Origin: Actinomycetota bacterium
Lineage (GTDB): Bacteria; Actinomycetota; Thermoleophilia; RBG-16-64-13
NCBI GenBank assembly: GCA_012514635.1
Contig: JAAYZX010000043.1
Coordinates: 1-64,000, forward strand
Reading direction: 5' to 3'
Length of the DNA stretch: 64,000 nucleotides
Part shown: in pieces, positions 1 through 10,323 of the stretch
How the letters are laid out: every line of letters begins with the position of its first letter
Numbering within the stretch: the first letter of the stretch is position 1
Made by a program: the position numbers and the translations under genes
Notes under the pieces: generated by a model
Databases searched by the model: none
The model's input: only the letters and a program-made list of their open reading frames with translations
Told to the model about the DNA's origin: nothing

Positions 1-37
1 ATAGCTCATGGGGGTTCAAGTCCCCCCTCGCCCACCA
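1..37 (+). tRNA. tRNA 3' end, truncated by the window edge
   Basis: The first bases form a T-arm (five G, a TTCAAGT loop, five C), the 3' strand of an acceptor stem, a discriminator A and an encoded CCA ending at base 37. The anticodon lies outside the window, so the amino acid cannot be stated. The 5' acceptor strand would be expected to read GGGCGAG. Confidence 0.85.
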
Positions 38-76
38 ACCTCCTCACCAACAAAGCCGAGTACCGCAACGCAGGTA

Positions 77-1150
77 ATGCCTCCACTTCAGGACGAATCC
101 TTCACACAACTGGCAGACCAGGAACGCAAGAGAGAGGACAAGCTCCGCTCCTCGCGTCCGTATGCGCGGTTTGCCATCATTGTGATCGTCATACTCGGTG
201 TTGTGGTCGCAGGAGGGCTCATCGTCAGAAACCAGCTCCAGTCCCGCGAGGTGGCAGCATACCGTTCGTACATGGCCGAGGTTGCCGACCTGGTCACTCG
301 AGCCAATGACGTGGGAGCCAAGCTGGCCGCACTCATCACCGCACCCGGCAACGCCACGCGCAAAGATGTAGAAACACGGGTCAATCAGTACACCAAGTCC
401 TGCGCCGACCTAACGGCCGACGCCGGCGCCCTCACCCCACCGAAAGCGCTTCAAGACGCCCACCAGTGGTTGATAGCCTCTATGAAGCTGCGCGAACGGG
501 GACTCGTGGAGTTCCTGCCGTCGCTCATGAGCGCCCTTGAAGTGCAGGACACGGATGTGCCCGCCGATCAGCTCTCGCGGGCCATGTTGAAGTTTGTCCT
601 GGCGGACGTCGCCTACTCAGAATTCTTCGCTGCCGGAGCCACAGGAGTCCTCACAACCCGAGGTATCAGCGACATCAAGATTGTCAGCGCCAACTTCCTA
701 CAAGACGACAACCTGGCCTCCAAAAGCGGCGTAGTGGAGTGGCTCACTGACCTTAAGTCCGCCGAACAGCTGCAGGCCATCCACGGTGTCGGGCTTATCA
801 AGGTGATAGCAAAGCCGTCGGACACCGAAATCACCTCCAACGGTCAGTTCAGCCTGTCGTCCAGCGATCAACTTCGCTTCCTTGTCACAATAGAGAATCA
901 GGGCACCATGAGCGAGACCGACGTACCCGTGACACTGCGCCTGCAGGGTCCCAACAGCTCGCAGCCTCAGATCGTCAGTGTCAAGATTCCGGACATTAAA
1001 CCCAAGGAGTCCAAAGAAATAGAGATCAAGGGTGTCCATCCCACTGATTACGGCGAAAAGGCCCTTCTCAAGATCGATGTTGGCCCTGTGCCCAATGAGA
1101 AGAACCTCGACAACAACTCGCTCGAAGCCCATATCGTCTTTATTCTCTAA
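77..1150 (+). CDS. Membrane-anchored CARDB-domain protein
   Basis: A 357-residue protein. It has a basic N-terminus, one membrane helix at about residues 29-50, then a helical outer region. The last ~95 residues resemble a CARDB beta-sandwich (pattern ENQG..SETDVPV.., ending in LDNNS). The topology is a signal anchor with an extracytoplasmic domain. The frame is open from base 8, but that stretch overlaps the tRNA, so the ATG at 77 is preferred; no strong ribosome binding site decides it. It is followed 6 bp later by the DUF4446 gene and is probably co-transcribed with it. The function is unknown; CARDB domains are usually adhesive or protein-binding modules. Confidence 0.75.
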   Translation: MPPLQDESFTQLADQERKREDKLRSSRPYARFAIIVIVILGVVVAGGLIVRNQLQSREVAAYRSYMAEVADLVTRANDVGAKLAALITAPGNATRKDVETRVNQYTKSCADLTADAGALTPPKALQDAHQWLIASMKLRERGLVEFLPSLMSALEVQDTDVPADQLSRAMLKFVLADVAYSEFFAAGATGVLTTRGISDIKIVSANFLQDDNLASKSGVVEWLTDLKSAEQLQAIHGVGLIKVIAKPSDTEITSNGQFSLSSSDQLRFLVTIENQGTMSETDVPVTLRLQGPNSSQPQIVSVKIPDIKPKESKEIEIKGVHPTDYGEKALLKIDVGPVPNEKNLDNNSLEAHIVFIL

Positions 1151-1156
1151 CAGGCC

Positions 1157-2005
1157 GTGTCCACCGCCGACATAGCTCAAATTATCGCGATAGCCGCCTC
1201 CGCAATAGCGGTAGGAGCATTGGTGCTCCTCTTCCTGCTGTTCAAACGAATCCAAGAACTGCAGGCCCAACAGAAGGTGATCTTGGGGCCGAAAGGAGTC
1301 TCTTCGGATATCATCGCTTATATCGGCAGCCTAACCGGTAGAATCGACAAGCTACGGGATGCTGTAGACACGCTCTCGCTGGAAGCACGGGACCACGAGG
1401 TGCGCATCGACGGCTGCGTTTCACGTATAGGCATGGTGCGGTTCGATGCATACAGTGACCTGGGAGGCCGCCAGAGCACAGCCATAGGGCTCATGAATGC
1501 CAAGGACGACGGCATAGTCATCACCACTGTGGTGAGCCGCGATTTCGCCCGCACCTATGTCAAACTGATCAAGGAAGGCCGGCCGGATGTGCCGCTCGCC
1601 CCCGAAGAGGAGGAGGCTCTGGAGCAGGCACGCGCCCGAGGTAGCGCGCCGTTTACACTGCGTCCGCGGCCGGCGCCGGCGGACAAGGAGGCGGTGGAGG
1701 AAGCGGCCGTTGTACCGCTGGTCGATACCGTCGACGAAGACCAAATTGCTCTGGAGAGGGAGAATCGCCGCCGCCGCCGACAGGGGTTGCCTCCTCTCGA
1801 GTATCTACCGGACCGCGATGATCTTGGCTGGCCGGATCTAAACCTGGATACTCCTGACGATGAATCGTCGGCGCCGGACTCTTTGGAGGCCCTCCGTATG
1901 GACGAAGTCTTCAGCATAGACCCACGAACAGCCGACACCGAACCTGTTGCACGCAGGCACGGACGGTCCCAAAATGAGGAGCCGAACCCCTTTGACAACC
2001 TGTAA
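1157..2005 (+). CDS. DUF4446 family membrane protein
   Basis: A 282-residue protein with a GTG start. One N-terminal membrane helix (residues ~9-29) is followed by a short helical segment and then the DUF4446 core, recognisable by MVRFDAYSDLGGRQS and a beta-rich GIVITTVVSRD stretch at residues ~92-130. The family is widespread in Gram-positive bacteria and has no defined function. The C-terminal ~120 residues are acidic, Arg-rich and low in complexity and look like a lineage-specific, probably disordered tail. It lies 6 bp after the CARDB gene and directly before pheA. Confidence 0.8.
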   Translation: MSTADIAQIIAIAASAIAVGALVLLFLLFKRIQELQAQQKVILGPKGVSSDIIAYIGSLTGRIDKLRDAVDTLSLEARDHEVRIDGCVSRIGMVRFDAYSDLGGRQSTAIGLMNAKDDGIVITTVVSRDFARTYVKLIKEGRPDVPLAPEEEEALEQARARGSAPFTLRPRPAPADKEAVEEAAVVPLVDTVDEDQIALERENRRRRRQGLPPLEYLPDRDDLGWPDLNLDTPDDESSAPDSLEALRMDEVFSIDPRTADTEPVARRHGRSQNEEPNPFDNL

Positions 2006-2036
2006 CCGGAGAGACGAAGACCTGTTCCGTTGGCCG

Positions 2037-2936
2037 GTGTCCACCATAGACGGTCCGGCACTCTTTGCGGCCCGCAGAATCGGTTTTCTGGGACCGCATG
2101 GGACATTCACCGAAGAAGCCCTGCAGATTACGTTGGCCAGAGGCCCCGAAAATGTCATGGAGGCTATCGAGACCAGACCTTACCCGTCCATAGAAGACAC
2201 CATCAGAGCCCTCGCAGATGACGAAATCGACTGCGTACTGGTGCCCATCGAGAACTCCATCGAGGGTTCCGTATCGGTGACCGTGGACGTACTGGCGTGG
2301 GAGGCGCACGACGTGCAGATTATTCGTGAGGTCCGCCTTCCTATCCGCCATCGCCTCATAACGCGACCTGAAGTGCATTTCGCGCAGATCACCAAGATCA
2401 TCTCGCACCCGCATGCCAATGCTCAATGTCGCCGCTGGCTGCGACGTGCAATGCCGAGTGTACCCATTGAAGCAGCCAACTCCACAGCAGGAGCTGTGAA
2501 GATTGTGTCGCAGAGCGAGGAGCCGTGGGCGGCGATCGGCACAGCCATCGCCGCCGAACGCTACGGTTGCGTGGTCATGCGTGACAATATCGAAGACCAC
2601 GACGATAACGAGACCCGCTTCGTGTTCCTATCCAGGGTCCGCGAACGTCAGGACTTCCACGAACCGTACAAGACCTCCGTGGTATGCGAGATCATGAAGG
2701 ACCAGCCCGGAGCCCTGCTGCTCATCCTGCAGGAATTCGCGCATAGGTACATCAACCTCACCAAAGTGGAATCCCGCCCGTCCAAACGTAGGCTGGGAGA
2801 CTACATCTTCCTTGTGGACATGGAGGGAAAGCTCGACGATCTGCCCGTACATGACGCCTTGGCCTGCTTGACCTGCAAGCTGCCGCGCCTAACGGTTCTG
2901 GGCAGCTATCCTATCGGTAAACCGCCCGTGCGCTGA
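2037..2936 (+). CDS. pheA: Prephenate dehydratase
   Basis: Converts prephenate to phenylpyruvate in phenylalanine synthesis. The catalytic domain opens with the typical IGFLGPHGTFTEEA, and the conserved T-R-F catalytic motif is present in NETRFVFLSR. A C-terminal ACT domain follows (KDQPGALLLIL and the phenylalanine-binding ESRPSKR), so feedback inhibition by phenylalanine is expected. There is no chorismate mutase domain; this is a monofunctional enzyme of about 299 residues. The start is uncertain: GTG at 2037 gives a normal-length N-terminus and avoids overlap with the upstream gene, while an in-frame ATG at 1974 would overlap it by 32 bp. serS follows 55 bp later. Confidence 0.92.
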   Translation: MSTIDGPALFAARRIGFLGPHGTFTEEALQITLARGPENVMEAIETRPYPSIEDTIRALADDEIDCVLVPIENSIEGSVSVTVDVLAWEAHDVQIIREVRLPIRHRLITRPEVHFAQITKIISHPHANAQCRRWLRRAMPSVPIEAANSTAGAVKIVSQSEEPWAAIGTAIAAERYGCVVMRDNIEDHDDNETRFVFLSRVRERQDFHEPYKTSVVCEIMKDQPGALLLILQEFAHRYINLTKVESRPSKRRLGDYIFLVDMEGKLDDLPVHDALACLTCKLPRLTVLGSYPIGKPPVR

Positions 2937-2991
2937 GCCGTCCGGCACCGCGGCGGCCACCACTGGGCCCTCCTTAAGGACAGGAGCCGAC

Positions 2992-4275
2992 ATGCTGGAC
3001 ATCAAACTCATCCGCTCCAATCCCGAAGGTGTTCGCGAGGCACTTCGTTCTCGCGGCGATGCTGCGGAGCAGGCACTCGATGCACTTCTAGCGCTTGATG
3101 TCTCCCGCCGCGAGTTGCTGGTGCAGGTGGAAGAGAAACGAAACCTGCGCAACACGGTGAGCGAAGAGATAGCTCAAGCCAAGAAGGCAGGCACAGGCGG
3201 ACCCAATGTTGAGGCCAAGGTGGTGGCAATGCGCCGAGTCGGCGGAGCCATCAAGGAGCTGGAGGCCCAACTCAAAGAAGTAGAGACCAAACTGGAGGCT
3301 GAGCTCCTACAGGTTCCGAACCTCCCCGATCCCACAGCTCCCGCCGGAGGCGAGGAGAATTCACGCGAGGAGTATCGTTGGGGCACGCCCAAACAGTTCG
3401 TCTCCGCACCGCGCGACCACCTGGATCTGGCCACCCTTCATGACCTAATCGACATGGAGCGTGGCGCCAAAGTGAGCGGCAGTCGTTTCACTTTTCTCAA
3501 GGGCGACCTGGTATTCCTCCAGTTCGCGTTGGTGCAGTATGCGCTGCAGAAGTTGGCATCTAAAGGTTTCCGTCCGGTGGTGCCGCCGGTTTTGGTGCGC
3601 GACGAAGCCATGTACGGCACCGGCTTCTTCCCCACCGACATGCAGCAGGTCTATCACATCGAAGCCGATGCGTTGAACCTGGTGGGCACTTCCGAAGTAC
3701 CTCTGGCGGCCCTGCACATGAACGAAATACTCAACGAGGAAGATCTTCCCATACGATACGTCGGCTACTCTACATGCTTCCGACGCGAAGCCGGAGCGGC
3801 CGGTAAAGATACGCGCGGTATCTTCCGCGTCCATCAATTCGACAAAGTGGAGATGTTCAGTTTTTGTCATCCAGAGCGCTCCGGTGAGGAACACGAATTC
3901 ATGTGGAGCATAGAGCGCGAGATCATGGAGGAGCTGGACCTACCCTACCGCTCCGTAAACATCGCCGCAGGCGATCTGGGAGCCTCGGCCGCCAAGAAGT
4001 ATGACAATGAGGCTTGGATTCCCAGTCAAGAAAGATACCGAGAAGTCACCTCCTGCTCCAACTGCACCGATTACCAGTCGCGGAGACTGAAGTGCAGAGC
4101 CAAGGGCGAGAAAGGGGGGCCATACCTGGTGCACACCCTCAATGGAACCGTGGTGGCCGTGGGGCGCACTATGATAGCCATCATGGAGAACTACCAAACG
4201 GAAGACGGGCTCGTGGAGATACCGACCGTACTACGACCGTACATGCCGGGAGACATGGAGTTCCTCGGCGCTTGA
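2992..4275 (+). CDS. serS: Seryl-tRNA synthetase
   Basis: Class II synthetase of 427 residues, the usual bacterial length. The N-terminal ~110 residues form the antiparallel coiled-coil tRNA-binding arm, rich in charged heptads (KEVETKLEAELLQVPN). Motif 2 is seen as the arginine in YSTCFRREAG followed by FRVHQFDKVE, and motif 3 as LNGTVVAVGRTMIAIMENYQ with its conserved Arg. The T-S-E serine-binding element is present in NLVGTSEVP. It charges tRNA-Ser, of which two genes lie in this window (UGA and GCU). A GGACAGGAG-like ribosome binding site precedes the ATG. Confidence 0.97.
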   Translation: MLDIKLIRSNPEGVREALRSRGDAAEQALDALLALDVSRRELLVQVEEKRNLRNTVSEEIAQAKKAGTGGPNVEAKVVAMRRVGGAIKELEAQLKEVETKLEAELLQVPNLPDPTAPAGGEENSREEYRWGTPKQFVSAPRDHLDLATLHDLIDMERGAKVSGSRFTFLKGDLVFLQFALVQYALQKLASKGFRPVVPPVLVRDEAMYGTGFFPTDMQQVYHIEADALNLVGTSEVPLAALHMNEILNEEDLPIRYVGYSTCFRREAGAAGKDTRGIFRVHQFDKVEMFSFCHPERSGEEHEFMWSIEREIMEELDLPYRSVNIAAGDLGASAAKKYDNEAWIPSQERYREVTSCSNCTDYQSRRLKCRAKGEKGGPYLVHTLNGTVVAVGRTMIAIMENYQTEDGLVEIPTVLRPYMPGDMEFLGA

Positions 4276-4320
4276 GTATGCTCCCAAGTCAAGTACCGGG
4301 TCCCCAGGAGGTCGCTTGAT

Positions 4321-4956
4321 ATGACGCATGCAGCAACAGACGGATCCGATACCACCGGTATCCAGCTCAATGAGCATGACGCAATCGTGATCGTCGATAT
4401 CCAGAACGACTTTCTCGAAGGGGGTGCTCTTGCCGTACAGGAGGGGCACCTCACCGTGCCGGTGATCAACTCCATTCTTCCCCTCTTCGATAACGTAGTG
4501 TTCACACGAGATTGGCATCCTCCCGATCACATCTCGTTCGCAGCTCAACCCACCTACGAGGACCGTTCTTGGCCCGCCCACGCCGTGCGAAACACACCTG
4601 GAGCCCAGTTCCACAAGGACTTACACGTACCGGAACACGCCCTCATCGTCAATAAAGCCACACTTCGCGATCGCGAGGAGTACAGCGGATTCCAAGCCTC
4701 CGAGATCGACTTGGCAAAGTGGTTACGGGATCGTGGTGTGCTGAGATTGTTCATCGCCGGTATCGCCACCGATTACTGCGTTCATCACACTGCCTTGGAC
4801 GGGGCCGGAGAGGGCTTCCAGGTTTTTGTGGTAGAAGATGCGGTACGCGGCATATCAGCAGACACGGTGGCGCAAACTTGGCAGATTCTGGCCGCGGCCG
4901 GCGTGACCCCGGTTCTTTCGAGCCACCTGCATCGCGAACCAAGGACCGGCCGATGA
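4321..4956 (+). CDS. pncA: Nicotinamidase
   Basis: Hydrolyses nicotinamide to nicotinate in NAD salvage. It is a 211-residue isochorismatase-fold protein with the catalytic Asp in IVDIQNDF, metal-ligand DWHPPDH, catalytic Lys in IVNKATL and nucleophile Cys in IATDYCVHHT. An AGGAGG ribosome binding site lies about 9 bp before the ATG. Its stop overlaps the pncB start (ATGA), so the two are translationally coupled and encode consecutive steps from nicotinamide to nicotinate mononucleotide. Confidence 0.95.
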   Translation: MTHAATDGSDTTGIQLNEHDAIVIVDIQNDFLEGGALAVQEGHLTVPVINSILPLFDNVVFTRDWHPPDHISFAAQPTYEDRSWPAHAVRNTPGAQFHKDLHVPEHALIVNKATLRDREEYSGFQASEIDLAKWLRDRGVLRLFIAGIATDYCVHHTALDGAGEGFQVFVVEDAVRGISADTVAQTWQILAAAGVTPVLSSHLHREPRTGR

Positions 4957-6452
4957 GTCCAGACATCCCCGAACGCTGGGCCAACAGGGAAGACTTGGCT
5001 CTACTCACCGACCTTTACCAGCTAACGATGCTCTACGGTTACTGGCGCACAGGCCGGCACGACGTGCGCGTGTCCTTTGAATATTTCTTCCGTGCCCTGC
5101 CGCCTCACACCGGGTTTGCCATCAGCTGCGGACTGGAACAGTTCCTGGACTATCTCGATAATCTGCACTTCACGGACGGCGATATCCAGTATCTGGAGTC
5201 ACTCCAGCTGTTCGACGCAGCGTTCCTCGCTTACCTGCGCCATTTCCGGCCGCACATTGACGTGTTCGCGCTGCCGGAAGGAACCGTGGTTTTCCCGCAT
5301 CAACCGACGCTGCGCATAGAAGGGCCCCTGGCAGAGACACAGCTCGTGGAGACGGCCGTACTCAACTGCCTGAACTACGCCACTCTAGTGGCCACTAAGA
5401 CGGCGCGCGTGCGCCAAGCCGCCGGCAACGACTATGTCATGGAGTTCGGCGTACGCCGAGCACAGGGGCCGGATGGTGGGCTGACGGGTTCCCGCGCATC
5501 GTATGTGGGCGGTGCCGATGCTACTTCGAATGTGTTGGCGGGACGACTGTACGGAATCCCGGTACGAGGTACCCACGCCCACTCCTGGGTCATGAGCTTC
5601 CCCGACGAACTCTCTGCATTTCGCGCATATGCCGAGACTTATCCGGAATCAACACTGTTGCTTGTGGATACCTACGATACCCTCACTTCCGGACTGCCTC
5701 ACGCCATAGAGGTGTTCAAAGAGCTTCGGGCCGCGGGACACGCACCGCAGGGTGCCGTGCGCTTGGATTCGGGGGACCTGGCAAAGCTCAGCAAAGCGGC
5801 GCACCAGATGTTCCTAGGGGCCGGGTTCAATCACCCCACTATCGTTGCCTCGAACGAATTGGACGAGGATCTCATCGTTGACCTCAAACGGCAGGGCGCC
5901 AAAATCAACTCCTGGGGCGTGGGAACGAATCTCATCACAGCGTCCAACCATCCTGCCCTGGGGGGTATATACAAGCTGGTAGCCGTGGTCGACGAGGGAG
6001 GAAGATGGCAACCGCGTCTCAAACTCTCATCGAATCCCACCAAGATGACGGACCCGGGCCGCAAGCAGGTGGTGCGTTATCGTGACGCACAGGGACACCC
6101 TCTGGGCGACATTCTCTATCTGATGGAGGAAGAACCGGCCTCCGGCGACCGTATACCTTATGTGGGCCGCGAGGCTCCGACGTTCCGGCGCGTGCTGGAA
6201 GGTGCCGTTACCTTTGAACCTCTCCTGTGCCAAATTGTGCAACAGGGCCGCAGATTGGAACCGTCGCCACCATTGGAACTCGTGCGCAGCCGAGCGCAAA
6301 ACGAGATCCGATCACTGCCCGACGAGTATCGTCGTCTTAGAAATCCTCACATATATGAAGTAGGGCTATCGCCCCGGTTGGGGCTGGCCAAAGCGCGTCT
6401 GATCCGCGAAGCGGAAGCGGAGCAGATGGTGATGGGCACATACTCTTCGTAA
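4953..6452 (+). CDS. pncB: Nicotinate phosphoribosyltransferase
   Basis: Makes nicotinate mononucleotide from nicotinate and PRPP. The 499-residue protein begins with the family hallmark LLTDLYQLTM, carries the phospho-acceptor histidine region VRGTHAHSWVMSF, and has the phosphate-binding RLDSGDL strand and WGVGTNL loop. The ATG at 4953 shares four bases with the pncA stop; the frame upstream of it is open but is only the shadow of pncA. It completes the Preiss-Handler entry route with pncA. Confidence 0.96.
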   Translation: MSPDIPERWANREDLALLTDLYQLTMLYGYWRTGRHDVRVSFEYFFRALPPHTGFAISCGLEQFLDYLDNLHFTDGDIQYLESLQLFDAAFLAYLRHFRPHIDVFALPEGTVVFPHQPTLRIEGPLAETQLVETAVLNCLNYATLVATKTARVRQAAGNDYVMEFGVRRAQGPDGGLTGSRASYVGGADATSNVLAGRLYGIPVRGTHAHSWVMSFPDELSAFRAYAETYPESTLLLVDTYDTLTSGLPHAIEVFKELRAAGHAPQGAVRLDSGDLAKLSKAAHQMFLGAGFNHPTIVASNELDEDLIVDLKRQGAKINSWGVGTNLITASNHPALGGIYKLVAVVDEGGRWQPRLKLSSNPTKMTDPGRKQVVRYRDAQGHPLGDILYLMEEEPASGDRIPYVGREAPTFRRVLEGAVTFEPLLCQIVQQGRRLEPSPPLELVRSRAQNEIRSLPDEYRRLRNPHIYEVGLSPRLGLAKARLIREAEAEQMVMGTYSS

Positions 6453-6470
6453 CGCCGTCTACCTATCGCC

Positions 6471-6896
6471 TCAAGCTTTCGACTCTGGGGACGAGGCCTT
6501 CTCAAACCGCTCCAGTTCCACGGGAAGGGAGGTAGCCTGCCCGCGGGCGACCACCATGCCGTCACTGTTGACAACGTTGAAGCCCACCACAATCACGCTC
6601 TTACCGTGATGCAGGATCATGCTCTCCGCCGTGATCAGCTCTCCCGGCGACGCCGCGCGGAACATATTCATGCTCCACTGGACGGCGACCGCGTCGGCTA
6701 TGGATGAGGCGGCAATGGCAAACGCCATATCCGCAAGCGCGAAGATGAAAGCTCCGTGGGCAACACCGTAGGCATTGACGAACTCAGACCGTACACGCCC
6801 AGAAAGCTTGGCGTATCCTTCTCTTGCCTCTTCCAGCTGCATACCAAACGTACGGAACAATTCGTCATTCTCTGTGATAAAACTGGCTCGTGGCAC
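6471..6896 (-). CDS. PaaI-type hotdog-fold acyl-CoA thioesterase
   Basis: A 141-residue single hotdog domain. The active-site helix region reads NAYGVAHGAFIFALADMAFA, matching the PaaI/YbgC-like pattern (Asn, Gly, His-Gly, Asp), with Ala replacing the usual second Gly. Strands rich in Val follow (KSVIVVGFNVVN). An AAGGAGGGG ribosome binding site sits at the right distance from a GTG at 6896, which decides the start; the frame remains open further upstream but without signals. It is convergent with pncB. The substrate is unknown; phenylacetyl-CoA-type or general housekeeping thioesterase activity is typical of the family. Confidence 0.82.
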   Translation of the reverse strand: MPRASFITENDELFRTFGMQLEEAREGYAKLSGRVRSEFVNAYGVAHGAFIFALADMAFAIAASSIADAVAVQWSMNMFRAASPGELITAESMILHHGKSVIVVGFNVVNSDGMVVARGQATSLPVELERFEKASSPESKA

Positions 6897-7165
6897 CTGG
6901 CCCCTCCTTGCGTGCAAGGTTCGTGCTTCGTCACCATTGTAGCGCCCCAGGAGAAAGCGCACCGCATACGTCGTCGCCAAGACCCGCCGTAACCAACCAG
7001 GCCCCCACCCGCCACTGACGCAAAATGTATTTGCTTCCGATGCCGCCACGAGTCCTCTCCCTTACGCAGTTTTACATTCCAACACCCGAAACCGCCTTGT
7101 CTCGCTATACTTCCCTCAAACGAGAACCATACCTGCACCCATGCGGCAATTACGGTCTTACTTGC

Positions 7166-7252
7166 GGAGGGGTGGCGGAGTCCGGCTGATCGCACCGGTC
7201 TTGAAAACCGGCAGACCTTCGGGTCTCATGGGTTCGAATCCCATCCCCTCCG
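7166..7252 (+). tRNA. tRNA-Ser (anticodon UGA)
   Basis: Acceptor GGAGGGG pairs with CCCCTCC; the anticodon stem CCGGT/ACCGG holds the loop CTTGAAA with anticodon TGA at 7202-7204. A long variable arm (cagaccttcgggtctca) marks it as type II. The T-arm is GGGTTCGAATCCC and the discriminator is G. CCA is not encoded. Confidence 0.97.
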
Positions 7253-7416
7253 CCTTATTTGCAGGGGTGCGCACTCCCTGTGCCACCAGGCAACTACGGT
7301 AGCGGAACACGTCCCCACATCGCCCACAGAATGCACCTGGTTCGATATCATCAGACCCGCGCAGAGAACCTGCAGGCGCAATGCGGAAGATCGACGACAA
7401 CAACGGACGGACAACG

Positions 7417-10203
7417 ATGGCCAACTGGCACGGTATGAGCTTCGATGACGTCTTGGATAGAATCGGCAGTCGCACCGCGGGTCTCTCGCAGGAGGAGGCG
7501 CAAGAACGCCTGCGTGATCACGGTCCAAACGAATTGACCCAGGCAGACACTAAGAGTCCCTGGCGCATCCTCCTCGAGCAGTTCACCTCCCTTCTGATCA
7601 TCATTCTTATTGTCGCCGCGGCGATATCGGCTCTTCTTGGCGATTTCCAGGACGCCATCGCCATCGTGGCCATCGTGCTGCTCAACGGCTTTCTCGGTTT
7701 CCGGCAGGAGCACAAAGCGGAGAGGACCATGAGTGCACTGCGCAAAATGGCCGCCCCCATGGTGCGCGTACACCGAGACGGTCAGGTGCAGGAGATCGCC
7801 GCCGCTGAGTTGGTCCCAGGAGACGTAATGTTGCTGGAAGCCGGCAATGTCGTGCCCGCAGACGGACGACTCATCACATCGGCCGGCCTCCGTGTGCAGG
7901 AGGCCACTCTGACCGGGGAATCGGAACCCGTAGAAAAAACAGCGGATGTATTGACGGCCACTGAGATCCCCCTCGCCGACCGACTCAATATGGTATTCAT
8001 GGGTACAGCCGCCACCTATGGACGCGGCGAAGCCGTAGTAGTGGCCACGGGTATGGACACCGAGCTCGGCAAGATAGCCGGGATGATCCAGAGCACCAAA
8101 GCCGAGGCCACCCCTCTGCAGAAGCGTCTGGCACACCTGGGCAAGTGGCTGGCGCTGGCTGCATTGTTGCTGGTGGCTATCATTTTCTTTGAAGGACTCT
8201 TGCGCGGCGAAGAACTGCGGGTCATGTTCTTGACCGCCGTGAGTATGGCTGTGGCAGCGGTACCGGAGGGGTTGCCCGCCATCGTGACTGTTGCCCTCTC
8301 CCTGGGGGCGCAGCGGATGCTGAAGCGGCGGGCGCTGATTCGTAGGTTGCCCGCTGTAGAGACACTGGGTTCGATTACCGTTATTTGCTCGGATAAGACC
8401 GGTACTCTCACGGAGAATCGGATGACGGTGATCATACTGGATATCGTAGGCCACGAGATTAACCTGCTCCAGGAATTGAAACGTGGACGCCCGGCGCCGC
8501 TCGCAGCTATGGACGCAGGTCGTGCCGCTGAACTCCTTCAGAACAAGCCTTCCGTGGCCTTGCTCTCCGCAGGCAGCGCCCTGTGTAATGACTCGGTGCT
8601 CCAGACCACCAGCGTCGGCGAGACCGGTGATGATGCGGCCGATCAGTTCCGGACCCTGGGCGACCCCACTGAAAGCGCTTTGGTGATTGCTGCGGCACAA
8701 CTAGGCATGTTGAAGCCGCACCTGGAAGAGTCGTTTCCGCGGGTGGGTGAGATCCCCTTCGAATCGGATCGCAAACTGATGACCACCGTCCATGCCAAGC
8801 CCTCCGAGACGGTCTTTGGACTGGAAGAGCTGGAGCTCTTTCTCACTACCCAAGACGCGCAATACGTCGCTTTCACCAAAGGAGCACTCGAAGCGCTACT
8901 GCCGCGCTGCCGCGGCCTCTGGGACGGAGAGCAGGAAATTCTGGTGGATGATGGATGGCATGATCGCGTCCAAGAAGCCAACTGCAGATTGGCTTCACGT
9001 GGCATGCGCGTCCTGGCTTTGGGTTTCAAGCCCTTACACCAAGGGGAACAGAGCGATCCCTCCGGTTGGGAGCAGGACCTCCTGCTGGTCGGCCTCATCG
9101 GCATGATTGACCCGGCCAGACCGGAGGCGAGGGAGGCAGTGCTTACGACCATCGCCGCCGGCATCCGGCCGGCCATGATCACAGGTGATCAACCACTCAC
9201 CGCAGCCAGCATTGCCGCGCAGGTGGGGATTGTAGCGCAGGAGGATATGGAAGCCGGCAAGGTTCACGTGTTGACCGGACTAGACCTGGAATCGCTGACC
9301 CGCGAGGAGCTGGATGAAGCCTTAGTCGACGTTTCTGTATACGCCCGCGTGGCTCCGGAGCATAAGCTCAGAATCGTGCAGGCGTTGCAGGATAAGGGAC
9401 ACATCGTTGCCATGACCGGCGACGGCGTCAACGATGCTCCTGCTCTGCGGAAGGCCGATATCGGCGTAGCCATGGGCATCACCGGCACCGATGTCGCCAA
9501 AGAAGCCGCCGCCATGGTTCTCATGGACGACAACTTCGCCACCATCGTAGCCGCGGTCAAGGAAGGCCGCACTATCTACGACAACATCCGCAAATTCATC
9601 AAATATCTTCTGGCCACCAATGTCGGCGAGCTGGCAGTTATGCTGGTAGCTCCCTTCCTAGGTATGCCCTTGCCGCTGTTGCCGCTCCAGATTCTGTGGA
9701 TGAACTTGGTGACAGATGGACTTCCCGGACTGGCGCTGGGCTTCGAGCCACCGGAGGAAAACGTGATGAACCGACCACCGTACCCTCCCAACGAAAACGT
9801 CTTCGCGCGGGGGCTGGGCATCCATATCCTTTGGGCGGGGCCGCTCATGGGTATGGTGGCCCTCCTCACAGGATGGTTCTACTGGCGTGCGGGAGACCCC
9901 GATTGGCGCACTATGCTCTTCACGGTGCTCACCCTCTCGCAGATGTTTCACGTCATGGCCATCCGTCTCGACCGCGAATCACTGTTCACAGCAGGACCCC
10001 TGTCCAATCCGCTCTTGTTCGGAGCCGTCATCCTAACCCTACTCCTGCAGTTCGCCTTGATATACCTGCCTTTCTTGCAGGACATATTCGGCACCACGGC
10101 GTTGTCGGTCTCACATCTGCTGATCGCCTTTGCCCTCAGCTCCATCATTTTCTGGGTGGTCGAGGGACATAAGTGGCTGATACGGAAGCGCGAGACCGCA
10201 TAG
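7417..10203 (+). CDS. Calcium-type P-type (P2A) cation-transporting ATPase
   Basis: A 928-residue SERCA/PMR1-like pump. Domains in order: N-terminal cation ATPase domain, actuator with TGES, the M4 ion-binding PEGLP, phosphorylation site SDKTGTLT, nucleotide-binding domain with a KGALE-type motif, hinge [11 protein letters not shown]5 with NVGE, and M6 with [16 protein letters not shown]. The M4 Glu, M5 Asn/Glu and M6 Asn/Asp ligands of calcium site II are all present, favouring Ca2+ (or Mn2+) export. The start is taken at the ATG before ANWHGM; an in-frame ATG 36 bp upstream is possible and neither has a strong ribosome binding site. It stands alone. Confidence 0.93.
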   Translation: MANWHGMSFDDVLDRIGSRTAGLSQEEAQERLRDHGPNELTQADTKSPWRILLEQFTSLLIIILIVAAAISALLGDFQDAIAIVAIVLLNGFLGFRQEHKAERTMSALRKMAAPMVRVHRDGQVQEIAAAELVPGDVMLLEAGNVVPADGRLITSAGLRVQEATLTGESEPVEKTADVLTATEIPLADRLNMVFMGTAATYGRGEAVVVATGMDTELGKIAGMIQSTKAEATPLQKRLAHLGKWLALAALLLVAIIFFEGLLRGEELRVMFLTAVSMAVAAVPEGLPAIVTVALSLGAQRMLKRRALIRRLPAVETLGSITVICSDKTGTLTENRMTVIILDIVGHEINLLQELKRGRPAPLAAMDAGRAAELLQNKPSVALLSAGSALCNDSVLQTTSVGETGDDAADQFRTLGDPTESALVIAAAQLGMLKPHLEESFPRVGEIPFESDRKLMTTVHAKPSETVFGLEELELFLTTQDAQYVAFTKGALEALLPRCRGLWDGEQEILVDDGWHDRVQEANCRLASRGMRVLALGFKPLHQGEQSDPSGWEQDLLLVGLIGMIDPARPEAREAVLTTIAAGIRPAMITGDQPLTAASIAAQVGIVAQEDMEAGKVHVLTGLDLESLTREELDEALVDVSVYARVAPEHKLRIVQALQDKGHIVAMTGDGVNDAPALRKADIGVAMGITGTDVAKEAAAMVLMDDNFATIVAAVKEGRTIYDNIRKFIKYLLATNVGELAVMLVAPFLGMPLPLLPLQILWMNLVTDGLPGLALGFEPPEENVMNRPPYPPNENVFARGLGIHILWAGPLMGMVALLTGWFYWRAGDPDWRTMLFTVLTLSQMFHVMAIRLDRESLFTAGPLSNPLLFGAVILTLLLQFALIYLPFLQDIFGTTALSVSHLLIAFALSSIIFWVVEGHKWLIRKRETA

Positions 10204-10323
10204 CCGGGGATATCGCCTGGAGCCCACGGCGCTTGCCACAGAACCAACCCTCTTTCATCACTACGGCCGAATCTCGTCACGCGCCGATCCAAACGCAGGC
10301 CATCACGGAAAGACAAAGTCCTG

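Noticed and set aside
4719-4952. Longer N-terminus for pncB
   Set aside because: Arg-rich shadow of pncA; the ATGA overlap at 4953 and the family N-terminus fix the start.
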